The notes under the pieces: generated by a model
What the model was told of the DNA's origin: nothing
The model's input: the letters and a program-made list of their open reading frames with translations, nothing else
Database searches by the model: none
Position numbers and translations under genes: made by a program
Shown: one piece after another, positions 31,467-44,139 of the stretch
Position numbering within the stretch: the stretch's first letter is position 1
How the letters are laid out: each line of letters begins with the position of its first letter
Source: Brachypterus glaber
Taxonomy: Eukaryota > Arthropoda > Insecta > Coleoptera > Kateretidae
DNA: 64,000 nucleotides
Assembly: GCA_958510825.1 (NCBI GenBank)
Contig: OY294052.1
Span: forward strand, 6,097,816-6,161,815
Reading direction: 5' to 3'

Positions 31467-32182
31467 CAGAGCGGTCCAAAAGTCACCCCCCCCCCTCTTA
31501 ACTTTTGAACCAGTTCAGATATCGACTTCAAATTTGAAACTTTAAAATAAGACAACTTAAACTATCTTTTGGCATATATTTAATACTTTTAGCTCTTAAA
31601 ATGTGGGCAGGGGGGCATGGGGGCACATTTTTTTAAATGTTTAGGTGGGTAGTGTAAGACATCATTTTAAAGCTTATAAAATTCTCCATTTAACTCCATA
31701 TTTTTAAATTAAAAAAAAAATTGGGTTTAAAATGGGGTTGAAAATGGGTATTAATGTCAAAATTCCTCTAAAAAAACAAATAATTTTTTAAAAATGCCTA
31801 ATTTCATCATAAAAAAATGTTAATTATACTTTTAAACTAATTTTAGTTGACATAAATAAAAATTTATAAGAAAAAACTTAAAAAATTGAATGTTTTAGCA
31901 CAAAAAATTGAAAAATCAAAACCTTAAAAAACATTTTTAAAAAATTTAAAAATATTAGTTTAAATAGAGAATTTTATAAGCTTTAAAATGATGTATCACA
32001 CGACCCCCCTTTCCATGTAAAAAAATGTCCCCCCATGCCCCCCTGCCCATATTTTAAGAGCTGAAAATAACAGATATATGCTAAAAGATAGTTTAAGTTG
32101 TCTTATTTAAGAGTTCTAAATTTAAAGTCGATATCTCAACTCGTTCAAAAGTTAGGGAGGGGGTGACTTTTGGACCGCACTG
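31467..32182. mobile_element. Large fold-back element, TA-flanked
   Basis: Ends CAGAGCGGTCCAAAAGTCAC and GTGACTTTTGGACCGCACTG, each next to TA. Arms of over 200 bp are diverged but clearly inverted (GGCAGGGGGGCATGGGGGCA on the left, TGCCCCCCTGCCC on the right). 716 bp, no coding sequence. Confidence 0.75.
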
Positions 32183-32267
32183 TATATTAAGTTTATGGAT
32201 ATTGAAGTCGCTGCTAATTTTATAAATACACTTTATTACTGAAAACAACTACGTAATACGTAACTCT

Positions 32268-32400
32268 GTCTAATAACTTAAGAACGAATTATCCTATCTA
32301 CTCGAAATCCCCCGAAAACAAAAATGTAATGAGGGATTAAGCTTTTAAAAAATCGACAAAATATGAAAAAAAAAATCGGATTGCAATCTATTTCTTTTGC
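32268..32400. repeat. Repeat O fragment
   Basis: AACTTAAGAACGAATTATCC and ATGAGGGATTAAGCTTTTAA match the 13.9-14.1 kb part of repeat O. Confidence 0.5.
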
Positions 32401-32755
32401 AAAAAAATAATTTTATATAAATAAAAAGAAAAAATAATGTATGGCGCAGCTTGACAAGCAAATAGGTAATTCAAACTTGTTAAAACGCATAGAATAATTA
32501 GGATAATAGTATTAGAATATTTTAGAGATTTCAGAGATTCATTCTGGAGATTTTGATTTTGGACTTTAATTCTTTAGATTTTATTGTCTATTTATAAATA
32601 GAATCTATTAAAAAAGACGCGTGAAATAAATTTTATAAATATTTATCAGTAATTTTCGCTGTAAATTCACAATCGTGAGAAATGAACAAATGTTTATAAT
32701 TAAGCTTTTGATAAGCAAACAATACACCAAAATAATGTTACTATACATGCATAGT

Positions 32756-33142
32756 AATGGAGCTTTCTACAACTATAATTATGAAACAAAAGACGTCTAC
32801 CCTATCTCTATCTCATTGTGATACACTTTCCAGCCAACCAAATAAATACTGTATTTGTTTTTCATACAACAAACACAGTATTTATTTGGTTGGCCGGAAA
32901 GTGTAGCACTGAGCGGCACAAACGAACATAGCTAATGTGAATCTGTAGAATAAGATAATTCTACTAAAATTTAGATGGCGCCAGTAATTTCGTTAATAAA
33001 AATAATATAGTTACACTTTTCGCCCGGCCAAGTAAATATTGTATTTTGTTTGGTTGGGTGGAAGTGGGAGTGTATGTATGTCTTCTATCCTTTTTGGGTA
33101 GAACTTTTGTCCCTGTCTAATCTAACGGGAGAAATCGCCATT
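32756..33142 (-). mobile_element. MITE-like element B, copy 4
   Basis: Inverse orientation, AATGGAG to CGCCATT, with both internal hairpins mostly present. Confidence 0.75.
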
Positions 33143-33598
33143 AACCATTTTATTCTTTAATATGCATTAAATACCTATATATCAAATTCTGAAAAAGAGG
33201 TGGGAAAACTTTGGCTTTAAAGAAAATGTTTCCTTTTTTACCCCTTTATTGGAGAAGCACCTTTTTTTAAATAGAGAATATAACTTTTGCATTTGTAAGG
33301 AATTTATTGGTATTTTATATTGGAAAAATTACCGCTTTGATTTATTAAAAAAATGTCATGGCATACAAAAATTACCCCTCTCTTACCCCAGGACCGGGGA
33401 CCTGGTCCACGTCACTCGGAGCTCTATTTTCAAAAACTATTGTTATGCATGGTTAAAAAACTCTTTTTATAGGGAATTTGGTATCATGTTTTAATTTTTT
33501 TTATTGCAAAAATTACCGGGGGATTGATCGACAGTGACCTAACCGCGTAAATCTCATAAGCTTCGAGTATGGTAAAGGACCATTTAATTCACTTCCCA
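33143..33598. other. No gene recognised
   Basis: An 81-codon + frame at 33249-33494 has no splice or motif support. The small palindrome GGACCGGGGACCTGGTCC lies at about 33391-33408. Confidence 0.35.
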
Positions 33599-33702
33599 AC
33601 ATGGTAGCTATAAAGTATCTCTTACCGCTCTTTCACAGCAAAATTACAGGCTGCATTTAGTCTCCGAAAAAGCGGTGAGAGATACTTTACAGCTACTATG
33701 TT
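33599..33702. repeat. Imperfect hairpin
   Basis: ATGGTAGCTATAAAGTATCTC...CCGCT is mirrored by AGCGG...GAGATACTTTACAGC. About 32-bp arms with mismatches around a 40-bp loop. It could be a MITE relic or a small hairpin RNA. Confidence 0.5.
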
Positions 33703-35227
33703 ACTTGGGTTTACCCCTAATGATTCGCTTAACCCCGGTTGACGGCATGTAAGCATATTATGAGATAATAGTCTTATACCATTTATAGTTTTTAAATTAA
33801 AAGTTATACTCAATATTTCTATTTATCCAAATATATTCCTGTTTAACTAAATATATACTTTTTATTTAGATCCACCAAAAACTCATATTTTTAACTAGAG
33901 TTGCCTGTAAACATTTTAGACGATAATAGCTTTTTATCGCATTTTATTTATATTTATGACGTATTTACAAGCTATAAAAAAAGATATGAATATTATAAAG
34001 TAGCGTTTTAAAAGTTTGTAAACAGATTATATTTCATAAAGTTTTAACAGTCTGAAGAAGTTTCCTGAAAGAAAAACTTTCAGGATATTGTGGTGGGATA
34101 GGTCAGTAGTTAAAGGAGTATTGCAGTAAAAACATGAAAAGTTTTAGATGAAATATGTCAGAATTCTTCACGTCTAGATATTTGTGGGATTTCAGTTTTG
34201 TCACAAAAGTTCATCATACCATGATAGCATATGTTCACGGGGGAATAAATTCTGTCCAAAATTAATTACTTGGGTTTCAAAAGTTTTTTTTTCTACAATA
34301 TTTTAAGCAGGGCCATACTCGAAAAATTATTTTTTATTTTTTAGAACTACACAAGTATTTGCCAAATTATGTGTAAATATTTTTATCCAATACCTATTAT
34401 TAATACTTAATTTAAACTTGACATTTTAAGCAATGAAAGTGACGTTTTAATCATCCCGTAAACAAAAACTCACAAGTTTTGTTATGGAATTTTTAATCAC
34501 CAAAATGTGGCATTTTATTGAAATGACAGGTAAAAAGTCCAAACGTATGTTATGAAACTAGTACTTTAATATACTATTAAGTAAAAATTTCTGTTACGTT
34601 ATACTGTCTTATTTCTTTCTACAATGTTAAAATAAATTAAGTAAAGCCTTATTTCTCCACCAATTTTGAAAAAATAAGACTTTTAAATTTCTGGTACTTT
34701 CTCATTGGGTAAAATTAAATAATATATTTAAAAAAATATATTAAATTATATGTAACATTGTTAAGGGAACAAAGTCCGGCAAAAATAATTAATTCAACAA
34801 ACAGCAAGGGAAGATGGATTTACACTAAGGTGTAATCTACATTCGGATGTCCAAAATAAACATTGTCAAAGTGCGAGCGCGCTGGGTCCTTTAATAAATC
34901 GCTAAGTTTGCGTATGAGGGGGCGATAGTGCGATAGTCAAAGAGACGTATGAGGAAATAGCGGGGGTGAGTTAAAGTCCAGGCGGAGTCTACTCTCTGAA
35001 GTGCGATTCTTCATTCAAAACTAAGCAAAAAAGTATTCTTCACCGAAATTAAATTAAATATTAAAGGAGTAATAACCTATATTACTAAAAGCCTTTTAAA
35101 ACGTAACATTTTTGGTGGCACAAAATGTTACTTCCCCTTAATTGTATTTCTTCTACAGTATTACACTATATGACATTATTTATGTATTTTTACTCAAGTA
35201 ATCTATATTTTTTATAAAAAAATATTA
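33703..35227. other. No gene recognised; one GC-richer patch
   Basis: A small hairpin CCTGAAAG...CTTTCAGG lies near 34065-34085. Around 34840-34990 the sequence is GC-richer, with no long frame. At 35098-35150 the phrase TTTTGGTGGCACAAAATG matches the complement of 63655-63690. Confidence 0.35.
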
Positions 35228-35430
35228 ACATAAACTAATTGCCCTTATTAATATTAGTATACATGCAAAGCATGTTTGCTATAGCTGAAATGGTACCAGA
35301 GTTACTAATTAAAAACCTTATTTTTAGAACAATTTAAGGTTCGTAACTTGCTTAGGGTTCGTTTCCAGACCTACATTCCTATGTTGGTGTTTCGTGTTTT
35401 GTAATGTAGAATCATCCCTATTATTTAATT
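35228..35430 (-). repeat. Dispersed repeat R/K copy
   Basis: Shares ACATAAACTAATTGCCCTTA and TATTAGTATACATGC with 57795-57850 and 63405-63440 (opposite strand), followed by a decayed K phrase. Confidence 0.5.
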
Positions 35431-35570
35431 AAAAAAAATGCAAACAACTTGTATATTTGATATTTTTATCTAACGTAAGGAGATTTTTTTAAATAAAAAC
35501 AGTGTCTTGTGGTAAATATTTTTTAAATTTTTAGAGGTAATTTTCTATTGAACCGAATACGGAATAATTT

Positions 35571-36290
35571 TTTTTCTACTACTGCTTTAGAATGTAAGCA
35601 AATACACACACTTTTCAAACCCAGAATGAATCCATTCTAGCTCTAGATACGGTATGAATATTCCGTATCAAGTGTTAGAATGAGCACATGTAGTGCCATC
35701 TCTTGTTTAGAAAAGTAAAGAAAACTGTAGCAAAATTAGCAAAAATATATATATTTTACCATGAAATATTGAATAATTTAATGCAATTTAAAGTTTTGCG
35801 TTAAAATTACATAAAGTTTATTAATTTTTCTTAATATTTGACCAGTTTTTTATCAATTTAGTTCAAAAAATTAAAACTGCTCCATCTATTGTTAAATATT
35901 TAAACCTGATATTTGTTACAACAATCTGACATAACCTTCAATTTTTGCATTATAATTTGTATGTGCTAAAATTAAATAAAAATCTTTTTTAGGTACTGAT
36001 TTGATAAAATTCTTAAATAACATTAATTGCTTTATTTAAAAATATGTGTTTTGTTGCATTTGCAATGTCGAGTCACAAAAAACATTGTTTTTAACCTTGT
36101 CTGCAATTTAAAACCATACAGTGTTTCATATTTGCAGTCGAAGAAAAAGTATAGTCTACAACACGTATGGAATAGTCATTCCGCTCTCGCGGGACCGTCA
36201 TACTCTCCTACCAGCTCGTATGACAAACTTTCCGCTCGCGCGAAAATTGTCTATTCCATACTAGTTATAGAATATACTATTTTTAGTTTG
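35571..36290 (+). repeat. Dispersed repeat D, copy 2 (near full length)
   Basis: About 720 bp matching 1755-2348 and the complement of 40612-41337. Near its 3' end is a GC-rich, palindromic part (GTATGGAATAGTCATTCCGC ... CTATTCCATAC). Its frame MLYLKICVLLHLQC also occurs in the other copy and is repeat-borne, not a gene. Confidence 0.75.
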
Positions 36291-36546
36291 GGTAGTAAAA
36301 GTAAAAGTTGCAGTCGCCACTTGGATTAAAAGCCTGCGAGGGCTGTTCCTGATGGACTATTTTGATATGAAATTCGAAAATTGTCGACATTGGACAGTGG
36401 AAATTAAATTTTCAATTTAGATGAGACCTCCCCTCACTTTCTAAGCATGTCAATTTTAGATAGTGGTTTTTTCTTTAAGAGCAAAATTTTAAGCGACATA
36501 GCTGGGTCACAATGTGATTAAAGAGTACCTAATAGTAACTGCTGTA

Positions 36547-36760
36547 CAGGGTTTATTTGAAATAGGGTCCGAAATTGTAAGGGGTGATTCTACATTATTA
36601 AATATGACAAAAAGTTCACATAAATATATGTCTAAAAATGCGTCGTAAGGGAGCTAAGCCGCTTCGGCTAAAATAATCGGTTTTTATTTAATAAAACGGA
36701 AACCCTTTCAGATATAGCAACGAGGTTTTGGTAAGTTATTTTCAAGTGGGAAATGTGGGG
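36547..36760 (+). repeat. Dispersed repeat K/J copy
   Basis: ACAGGGTTTATTTGAAATAG, GGGTGATTCTACATTA and GTCGTAAGGGAGCTAAGCCG match the K consensus. The following CAACGAGGTTTTGGTAAG matches 11920-11935. Confidence 0.55.
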
Positions 36761-36927
36761 GGGGGGAGCACATCAGTTTTTTGTCGACATAATAATATTA
36801 TACATGTATATGTATATTTATATACAGTTTATATGTATAGTTTTTGTTGTTAATTTTTTTTGTATCAATGCTTGCGCCTTCGCCAAATTTTCAAATAATT
36901 ATAAGACGAGACAAACAGTGCTAGAGG

Positions 36928-37469
36928 AAAGTCGCCTAATTTCGGATACCATTTACAATGTATTGAATATTTAATACTCGGTATTACTTTTTGATATTTT
37001 TTTTATATAACCAGATACAACTTATTATAGCGAACCATGATTTATTATAAAAGCAATTTTATTACAGTTTATTTTTTCCAAAAAACACGGTTAAAAAAAA
37101 TCAGCGCATTTTTGTGCATTTGAAAAAGGGATCCTAATTTCGGATATATCCGAAAAAATTTTTTCAAGAGTAGATCTGGATCACATTGCTTATGTTTCTT
37201 GTTATTCCTTCACATTTAAGACGTAATTTAATCATTAAGCGATTTTCTATGAAATACTATAGGAACTATAATTTTAGATTCCCAATTTCGAATATCTTAG
37301 TATCTTAGGTAATTTTCGTTTTTTCAAAATTGTTTATCTTAGTTTGTTGTATCATTATAAAAATAATAATTAATGGTTGGTTATACTGAATAATAATTAC
37401 CTTGCGGATATCCCAAATTGGGAATCAAATGCACAAAAATGGTCTATTCGAAATTAGGCAACTTTCTGC
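36928..37469. mobile_element. TIR element with CCTAATTTCGG motifs
   Basis: Left end GAAAGTCGCCTAATTTCGGA and right end TTCGAAATTAGGCAACTTTC are inverted repeats. CCTAATTTCGGAT and ATTCCCAATTTCGAAT recur inside. A further outward-facing copy of the motif lies at 37795-37815, so the real element may be longer, to about 37825. No intact transposase. Confidence 0.5.
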
Positions 37470-38055
37470 TTTTTAGATTAGAAATTTGTAGAATGTTTAC
37501 ATTTTCAAATTGCTTAATTATGAATAGTGGATCAACTTAACTAACATCATAACTTACCCAAGACAGAATCACGAACTTTTATAACGATTATTTATAAAAT
37601 AAACAAGCATAATAATGCAACTGAGCACAAAACTGCCATTTGCAATATAAACGATTTGTGCTGCCATTTAAAGGGGAGAAGCTCTACCGTTATCATATTA
37701 CAGGATGGATTTAGTTTGACTTTTGGCTTCACATAAAAGTAGGTTTCTGTTTACCTTTGCAGACAGTATCTTAAATACACCACTATCCGAAATTTGGAAA
37801 CCATCCGAAATTAGGTGCATTTCCTCTATATGTTTTTGGGGTCGCTGAATTTGAATCAGGGGTTGGTTTGACTCGATCAGGTTCGGTTCCGCGACCACAA
37901 AAACTTATAGAAATGTTTGTCTCTTCTGGGGAAACAGACCTTTTTTGGTGCCTATGTTATTATTAGTGAAGGTACAAAAACCAAGTTTTGGAGGATCTGA
38001 TAGACACAAAAAAATCTACTGCTTTGCCCAATAATAATTTTACTATCCCTTGTAA

Positions 38056-38495
38056 GGGTGGCGCTAGGGGGTGCAACTTTGGAATCTTAACTACAACCCT
38101 ATATCTAGTTATACTTTATTTTAAAGGCCTCATAAAAAGGAATATTTTGGTGTAAATCCGAGGTCTCTAATTTAAAATAAACATACTCTCAATTCAGAAT
38201 TGAAACCAACAGCAATAACTTTTTTTCCCGTCTCATTTTGGATAAGTTTTGAAACAACTAAAAACCCTTTTTTAGCATCACATAGTTCAAAAAATGCAAT
38301 TTGAGTTGCAATTTTAACTCACTATCCCAAAAAAGATAACAACTGTTTATTCAACATTTTTGTTTAATTCTTCGTCAACTAAAAACAGGGTAAAAAGACA
38401 TCAAATTTCCACCAAGTTATTCCTTTTTTTAGATCTTTTAAAAAAGGTTTAACTCGATATAGGGTTGTATTTAAGATTCCAAAGTTGCACCACCT
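38056..38495. repeat. Fold-back repeat
   Basis: GGTGCAACTTTGGAATCTTA and CAACCCTATAT on the left are mirrored by ATATAGGGTTGTATTTAAGA and TTCCAAAGTTGCACC on the right. The loop is about 340 bp. Confidence 0.6.
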
Positions 38496-38734
38496 AGCGA
38501 TTTTTGTTTAAATGTTGATGTAAAATGGCGCTTAGACCCCATACTCGTTGAGTAGATTATCAAAATATTTTAAAATAACTAAAATAGGTTTATATAGAAA
38601 AAAAAAATGTGACATAAAAACTTTTTCATTTAATATTTATAATTCGTCAGTAGCACAAATTAATAGAAAATGCAATTTTTCGGAATTTAGGGGCAATTTG
38701 GGGGCATGTTGGCAAACAGACTTTTGATCAAACT

Positions 38735-39215
38735 ATATGTGCCATCTCTTGCCATCTCTTGTCTAAAAAGTAAAGGCAATCTTTGATCGTTAATTAGCAA
38801 AAATATAAGAATTTTACCATAAAATATTGAATAATTTAATGCAATTTAAAGTTTTGCATTCAAATTGCATAAAGTATATTAGTTTTTCCTAATATTTGAC
38901 CAGTTTTTATTTAATTTAGTTGATTTATGATTATTTAAATTATGCTATCTGTCACAACAATCTGACATAACCTTCAATTTTTTGCAATTTAATTAGTAAA
39001 TAGGTGGTAAAATTCAATACAAATATTTTTAAGTACTTATTTGATAACATTTTCAAACAATATTGAGTGTATTATTTAAAAATATGTGTTTTTTGCATTT
39101 ACAATTTCTAGTGGCAAGGAACATTATCTCCAACCTTGTTTAAAGCCATCTAGTCTTTCATATTTGCAGTTGAAGAAAAGTATAGTCTATAAAATGAAAT
39201 ATGAAATATTCATTC
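38735..39215 (+). repeat. Dispersed repeat D, degenerate copy 3
   Basis: Still matches over GCCATCTCTTGTCTAAAAAG, AATGCAATTTAAAGTTTTGC and CACAACAATCTGACATAACC, but is diverged and shorter. Confidence 0.65.
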
Positions 39216-40235
39216 TATTCATACATGTTGCGTTATCAAAATTTTAGCCTTCCTCATTTTTATCCTTACTTTATATCGGTCAGCGTCTAGTTATATATAG
39301 AAGTTAGACTTAGTGGATTTAAAAATTTCCAATTTCCAAGATCAAATCTGTACAGTAACGATATTCAAATAACTCCCTTTACACACTCTGAATCTTCCTA
39401 GGCCCCGCTGGCGTTTTACCCCTTGGCCTCCCCCCTGCCACATGAATACATAAGCAAGTAGCGATCTAAGAGGTAAAAAGTACTATAGGACAATTTTATA
39501 ATCTTAAAGCTCAAACAATCAATTAGTTTTTTTCACTACCAGCCTAAAACCACATCTTTATTACTGTTCTTTTCATTGGTAGAAATATTATTTCTCTACC
39601 TATGACGTCAGAGGTTCTAAAAATAATGAAATTGCACCATGGTTAATAATGAATTTTTATTCAGCTGTTTTGGCATCTGACGTTTCACTTAGTTATTAAA
39701 TCACATTGCTATTTACAAGTGTCTTTAGGCACCAAATTTATTTATTGCATGATAAATTAAAAAATATTAACTAAATTAGCACCTATAAACAATGTTTTAC
39801 AAAAAAACACTTCAAAAAGTGAAAATCATTGGTCCATCATATTCAACCATAGATTATACAACCCATATATTACCGTAAGGATCATAGATTACTAGAGGTA
39901 CAACACCCATATATTGATTTTTGAGGCAACAGATTCTCCCTCACAGTTTTCGCCTGCCCTTATTTCTGGGGGAGTACCAGAATCATCACTTTGCATTTAT
40001 TTCACTTTCCATTTTTATATATTTTATTACAATTAACACGGAAACACTTTCTAACTTAATAATTTTAGCAGATCACCAGAAAATTTCTGCCAGAAATGTC
40101 AAGTCGTTCATTTGTTTTTTAATGGCCGCGAACGGCCAGCGTGATATTTTAAATTTATAAGCTTTTTCATTAAATTTTAGTAAAATAAATAAATAGCTAA
40201 TTAATTGTACTGGTAGTGAAAAAAATACTATATTT
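39216..40235. other. No gene recognised
   Basis: A 79-codon + frame at 39921-40160 lacks splice or motif support. Confidence 0.35.
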
Positions 40236-40350
40236 TCCACGTGAGTGAAGATTTAACATTTTAGACCGCGTCTTGCGGGCTTCTCGCTGGCGCGCTCATC
40301 CCGCAATTTGACGCAGGTCAAAAATGTTAAACTTCTCTCACTTGGTAAAT
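40236..40350. repeat. Short fold-back, family P-like
   Basis: CCACGTGAGTGAAGATTTAA is mirrored by AACTTCTCTCACTTGG around a GC-rich centre (CGCGTCTTGCGGGCTTC...). It is laid out like 43637-43775 and 52570-52797, with an AT-rich frame and a GC-rich core. Confidence 0.5.
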
Positions 40351-40611
40351 AATTATTATATACTATTTAGCGTTGATCGTTAATAGGCATCATTTAATTT
40401 AATATGGAAATTTGCCAAACACCTCGGTGGCACTTTTTAGCGCTATAATAGAGGTCACTAACATCAGATGTCATATTTACTACAAAACGACTAAGTTAGA
40501 TAGTAAAAACGTTACTTTTGCTTTTGAAATTGGGAAATTAGGAAATTGGGACCGATTTGTTCTAACTTAAAAATATATATCGGTTTTTATAGAATGTTGT
40601 ACGTAGAATCT

Positions 40612-41337
40612 AAATCTGGTTAAAGAATAGTATAACTAGTATGGAATAGACAATATTCCGCGCGAACGGAAAGTTTATCATACGAGCCGGCAGGCAAGTA
40701 TGACGGTCCCGCGAACACGGAATGACTATTCCATACGTGTTGTAGACTATACTTTTTCTTCGACTGCAAATATGAAAACTGTATGGCTTTAAACTGCGGA
40801 CGAGGTTAAAAACAATGTTTTTTGTTACTCGACATTGTAAATGCAACAAAACACATATTTTTAAATAAAGCAACTAATGTTATTTAATAATTTTATCAAA
40901 TCAGTAGTTAAAAAAGATTTTTATTTAATTTTAGTACATATTTATAAATTATAATGTAAAAATTAAAGGTTGTGTCAGATTGTTGTGACATATATCCGGT
41001 TTATATATTTAACAATAGATGGAGCAGTTTTAATTTTTTGAACTAAATTGATAAAAAACTGGTCAAATATTAAGAAAAACTAATAAACTTTATCTAATTT
41101 TAACTCAAAACTTTAAATTGCATTAAATTATTCAATATTTCAAGGTAAAATTTATATATATTTGCTAAGTTTGCTACAGTTTTCTTTACTTTTATAAACA
41201 AGAGATTGCACTACATGTGCTCATTCTAACACTTGATACGGAATATTCATACCATATCTAGAGCTAGAATGGATTCATTCTGTGTTTGAAAAGTGTGTGT
41301 ATTTGCTAAAGCAGTCGTAGAAAAATTGCATATCGGC
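40612..41337 (-). repeat. Dispersed repeat D, copy 4 (near full length)
   Basis: Complement of 35571-36290, with the same start (CTACGACTGC on its sense strand) and a similar GC-rich 3' part. Confidence 0.75.
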
Positions 41338-41726
41338 TTTATTTGTCTCGAGAACTTAACATAACAAAAAATTCTTCTATATCTACACACTTAAGCATTG
41401 AGTGTAAAATTTTACAGTCGCTTTACACTCAAACTAGTACGTATTTGTCACACTCACAAGTGTGTTAATATGATTTCCGCAGCAGATGGTTAAAAAAAGT
41501 GGTAGACTTACGATACATCCATATATTTTTAACAATAGTGTATTCACCATTCAGAATTCAAAATTTATACCCAGGAAGTCATTCTTATCATTATTTTATG
41601 ATAAGCTATAGATGTGAACTACGAGTATTAATATCATTCACACGAGTGTAAAAATTAACACTCGGTTTTTTACCATTATACCATTTCTTACTATTATAGT
41701 AATACAAAATAATAATAGTAATACAT

Positions 41727-41733
41727 ATATGTA

Positions 41734-41803
<70 letters not shown>

Positions 41804-41835
41804 ATATAGTAAAACATATATATATATATATATTA
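41727..41835. repeat. (AT)n microsatellite
   Basis: Long run of AT dinucleotides with two short interruptions. Confidence 0.9.
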
Positions 41836-41901
41836 ATTCAACGATGTATGATCTAAGTTAAGATAAAAAAAATGTTATCCTATATATTTAAATAATTAAA
41901 A

Positions 41902-42720
41902 CTTATCCAGGCGGAAACATACGCCATAAAAATTTGTGCTCAAGAATGCCTGAATAAGGGCAAAAGAGGGCAAAAAATATGCATATTCTCGGATAGTCAA
42001 GCAGCTTTAAAGGCACTAAATTCATGTGCATTTGGGTCAAAGCTTGCCTGGGAATGCTACGAAACCCTCAAACAACTGGCAGAAACCAACAAGGTTTCCT
42101 TGATGTGGGTGCCAGGACACCAGGGTGTTGAAGGCAATGAGGCTGCGGAGTCTCTCGCGAAAGAGGGAGCATGAACTCAATTTATTGGCCCTGAACCTTT
42201 CTGTGGCTTTAACAAAAGCCATCAGGTAGAGCAATTAAGGAATGGGAAACCAAAATCAAAACTCGATATTGGAAAGACCAAAACTTAGGGCAGGCCAAAA
42301 TATTCATAAAATATGAACCTGAACGAACAAGAAAGTTACTCGATCTCAGCAAGGCGGACCTAAAGACCTATACAGGGCTGTTAACCGGACACTGCCCGTT
42401 AAGATATCATCTTAAAAAAATGGGAAAATCTGAAATCGACATTTGCCGTCTATGCTCAGAAGCACCAGAAACGGCAGAACACATTATGTGCTTCTGCGAA
42501 GCCATTGCTCGCAAAAGGCTACAATATCTAGAACAGGTATACCCAAGACCTGCAGATATATCCCAAGTAGCCCCCAAAAAACTCTTAGACTTCTTTGAAA
42601 GCCTAAAGTTTGATGTGGACTAAATTGCAAAGGGGATTCACAATAGATCTCATTGGTCGCAGTGATTTGAAAGGCAGTACCATGCCTCACAACCCCACTT
42701 ATATTGTATTGTATCGATAA
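41902..42720 (+). mobile_element. Non-LTR retrotransposon 3' fragment (RNase H, zinc knuckle, 3' tail)
   Basis: The 5' part encodes an RNase H C-terminal half: ETYAIKICAQECL, FSDSQAALKAL and WVPGHQGVEGNEAAESLAK, then TGA at 42172-42174. After a frame change the text resumes near 42232 with a C-terminal region to TAA at 42621-42623, containing the zinc knuckle CRLCSEAPETAEHIMCFC. RNase H followed by a CCHC-type knuckle is typical of I/R1/LOA-like insect LINEs. The stop, the frameshift and the missing reverse transcriptase make it a dead 5'-truncated copy. The 3' UTR ends in TATTGTATTGTAT. Confidence 0.8.
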
Positions 42721-43636
42721 ATATTTGAAAATAATATAATTTTAACTTATTTACATAAATGGAATCTTTTCTTTCTCAAGTCGCGAAGTGGCAATAGTGG
42801 CCAGTGTCCGCTACAGCGTTTTCCTCCAGGAGGGCGTAAGACTCAGGACGAGGATCGATACAGCATCCTTCCCCCTCCCCCTCTTTACACTTCCCACAGG
42901 ACTTTCACTCTCCGTGGTCCTACGGACTTCATAGACTTTCTCTTCCTTTTGCGTTGCTTGTAAGCTGGGCGCTTGGCAACCGTGTACCAGCGCTTACTTC
43001 GTTTATTTACTTTTGTATTAGGAATAAGTATTTATGTTTGCAAAAAAAAACGAACCTTGAAGTGCCTCCATTTTAATATTTTGTATTTGTACTTTACTGA
43101 GACTAACAATGATAGTTATTTAATTTCTTCAAGTAACGTCTTCATCATTTTTGATATATTAATTAATTAAGTTCAATAAAGTCTGAAACAGTTTTAGGTG
43201 TACGAGTTTTTTATGTATGGAATTAACCAAAACTAGGATTTATGAAACACAAATCGAGAAATATACAGGGTGTCCCATCTAAGACAGATCAATGGTTTTT
43301 TAGCGTTATTATTAAGGCTATCGAAATAAAATTTATATCTGTCAAAATACAACAAACAAGCTATAAGTATTCATAAAGAAACGTTTTCTACTAGCTTTGG
43401 TTTTTTATATATAGCTTATTTGACACCATTTTTATAAGCAATCTTAATTTAAATACTAACATTTAAAAAATATTTTTATTCTTTTATACATTGATCAAAT
43501 AATATTTCAAAAAGTATTTATTTGACCAAATGTCGTTAATCAGGCTACTTGATTTTTATGAAAATTTCAAGAAATATAATTTCTGTTAATAATTTATTTT
43601 ATTATTTGAATAAAAATAGTTAAATAGTGATAGTAG
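42721..43636. other. No gene recognised; GC-richer patch
   Basis: 42770-43010 is GC-richer than its surroundings (CCCCCTCCCCCTC, GGGCGCTTGGCAACC) but has no supported frame. ACAGGGTGTCCCA near 43265 resembles a transposon end. Confidence 0.35.
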
Positions 43637-43775
43637 TGAGAAAACTAATACATAAACCACGATAGAGAAGACTATTATAGCCTCGCCCTCTTAAATCCCT
43701 TGCTGCTGCACAGCTCGGGATTTAATACGCTTGGCTATAAAAAATGTCTTCTCTACCTTGGTATATAATTACTAT
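43637..43775. mobile_element. MITE, family P
   Basis: Inverted ends ACCACGATAGAGAAGAC and GTCTTCTCTACCTTGGT around a GC-richer core. The ends match those of 52570-52797. Confidence 0.6.
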
Positions 43776-44139
43776 TATTCTTTATACATTGATCAAATAA
43801 TATTTCAAAATTTGTATTTAATTATAAATAATTTCATTTGTAATAATCCATATTTATAATTTAATTAAAATCACAATAATTTATTTAGTAACATCTGTAG
43901 TGAGAGGTTTGAAGTACCCAAACTATTTCTCGGATGGAACTAGTGTATTTTTTAACACTTCTGAATACAGATTTTCTAACCTTCTTTTGGTACTTCTTAT
44001 GGTACTTTTACGTTAGCCGTACGTTATAATTGTTTAAACTTTTAATCCTAAAGGCATTTTACCCAAGTAAAAGTTTATTTAATTTTGACAATTTTTATGA
44101 CATTTATCAGACATTTATAATTTTGATATTCAATTATAA

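Noticed and set aside
33622..33813. 63-codon minus frame
   Set aside because: It overlaps an imperfect hairpin and has no splice or motif support.
34053..34090. CTGAAGA followed by a small hairpin
   Set aside because: The hairpin does not start directly after the core, and no helix I partner was found.
36027..36329. 100-codon frame MLYLKICVLL...
   Set aside because: It also occurs in another copy of dispersed repeat D (40612-41337) with different breaks. There is no sign of selection for coding.
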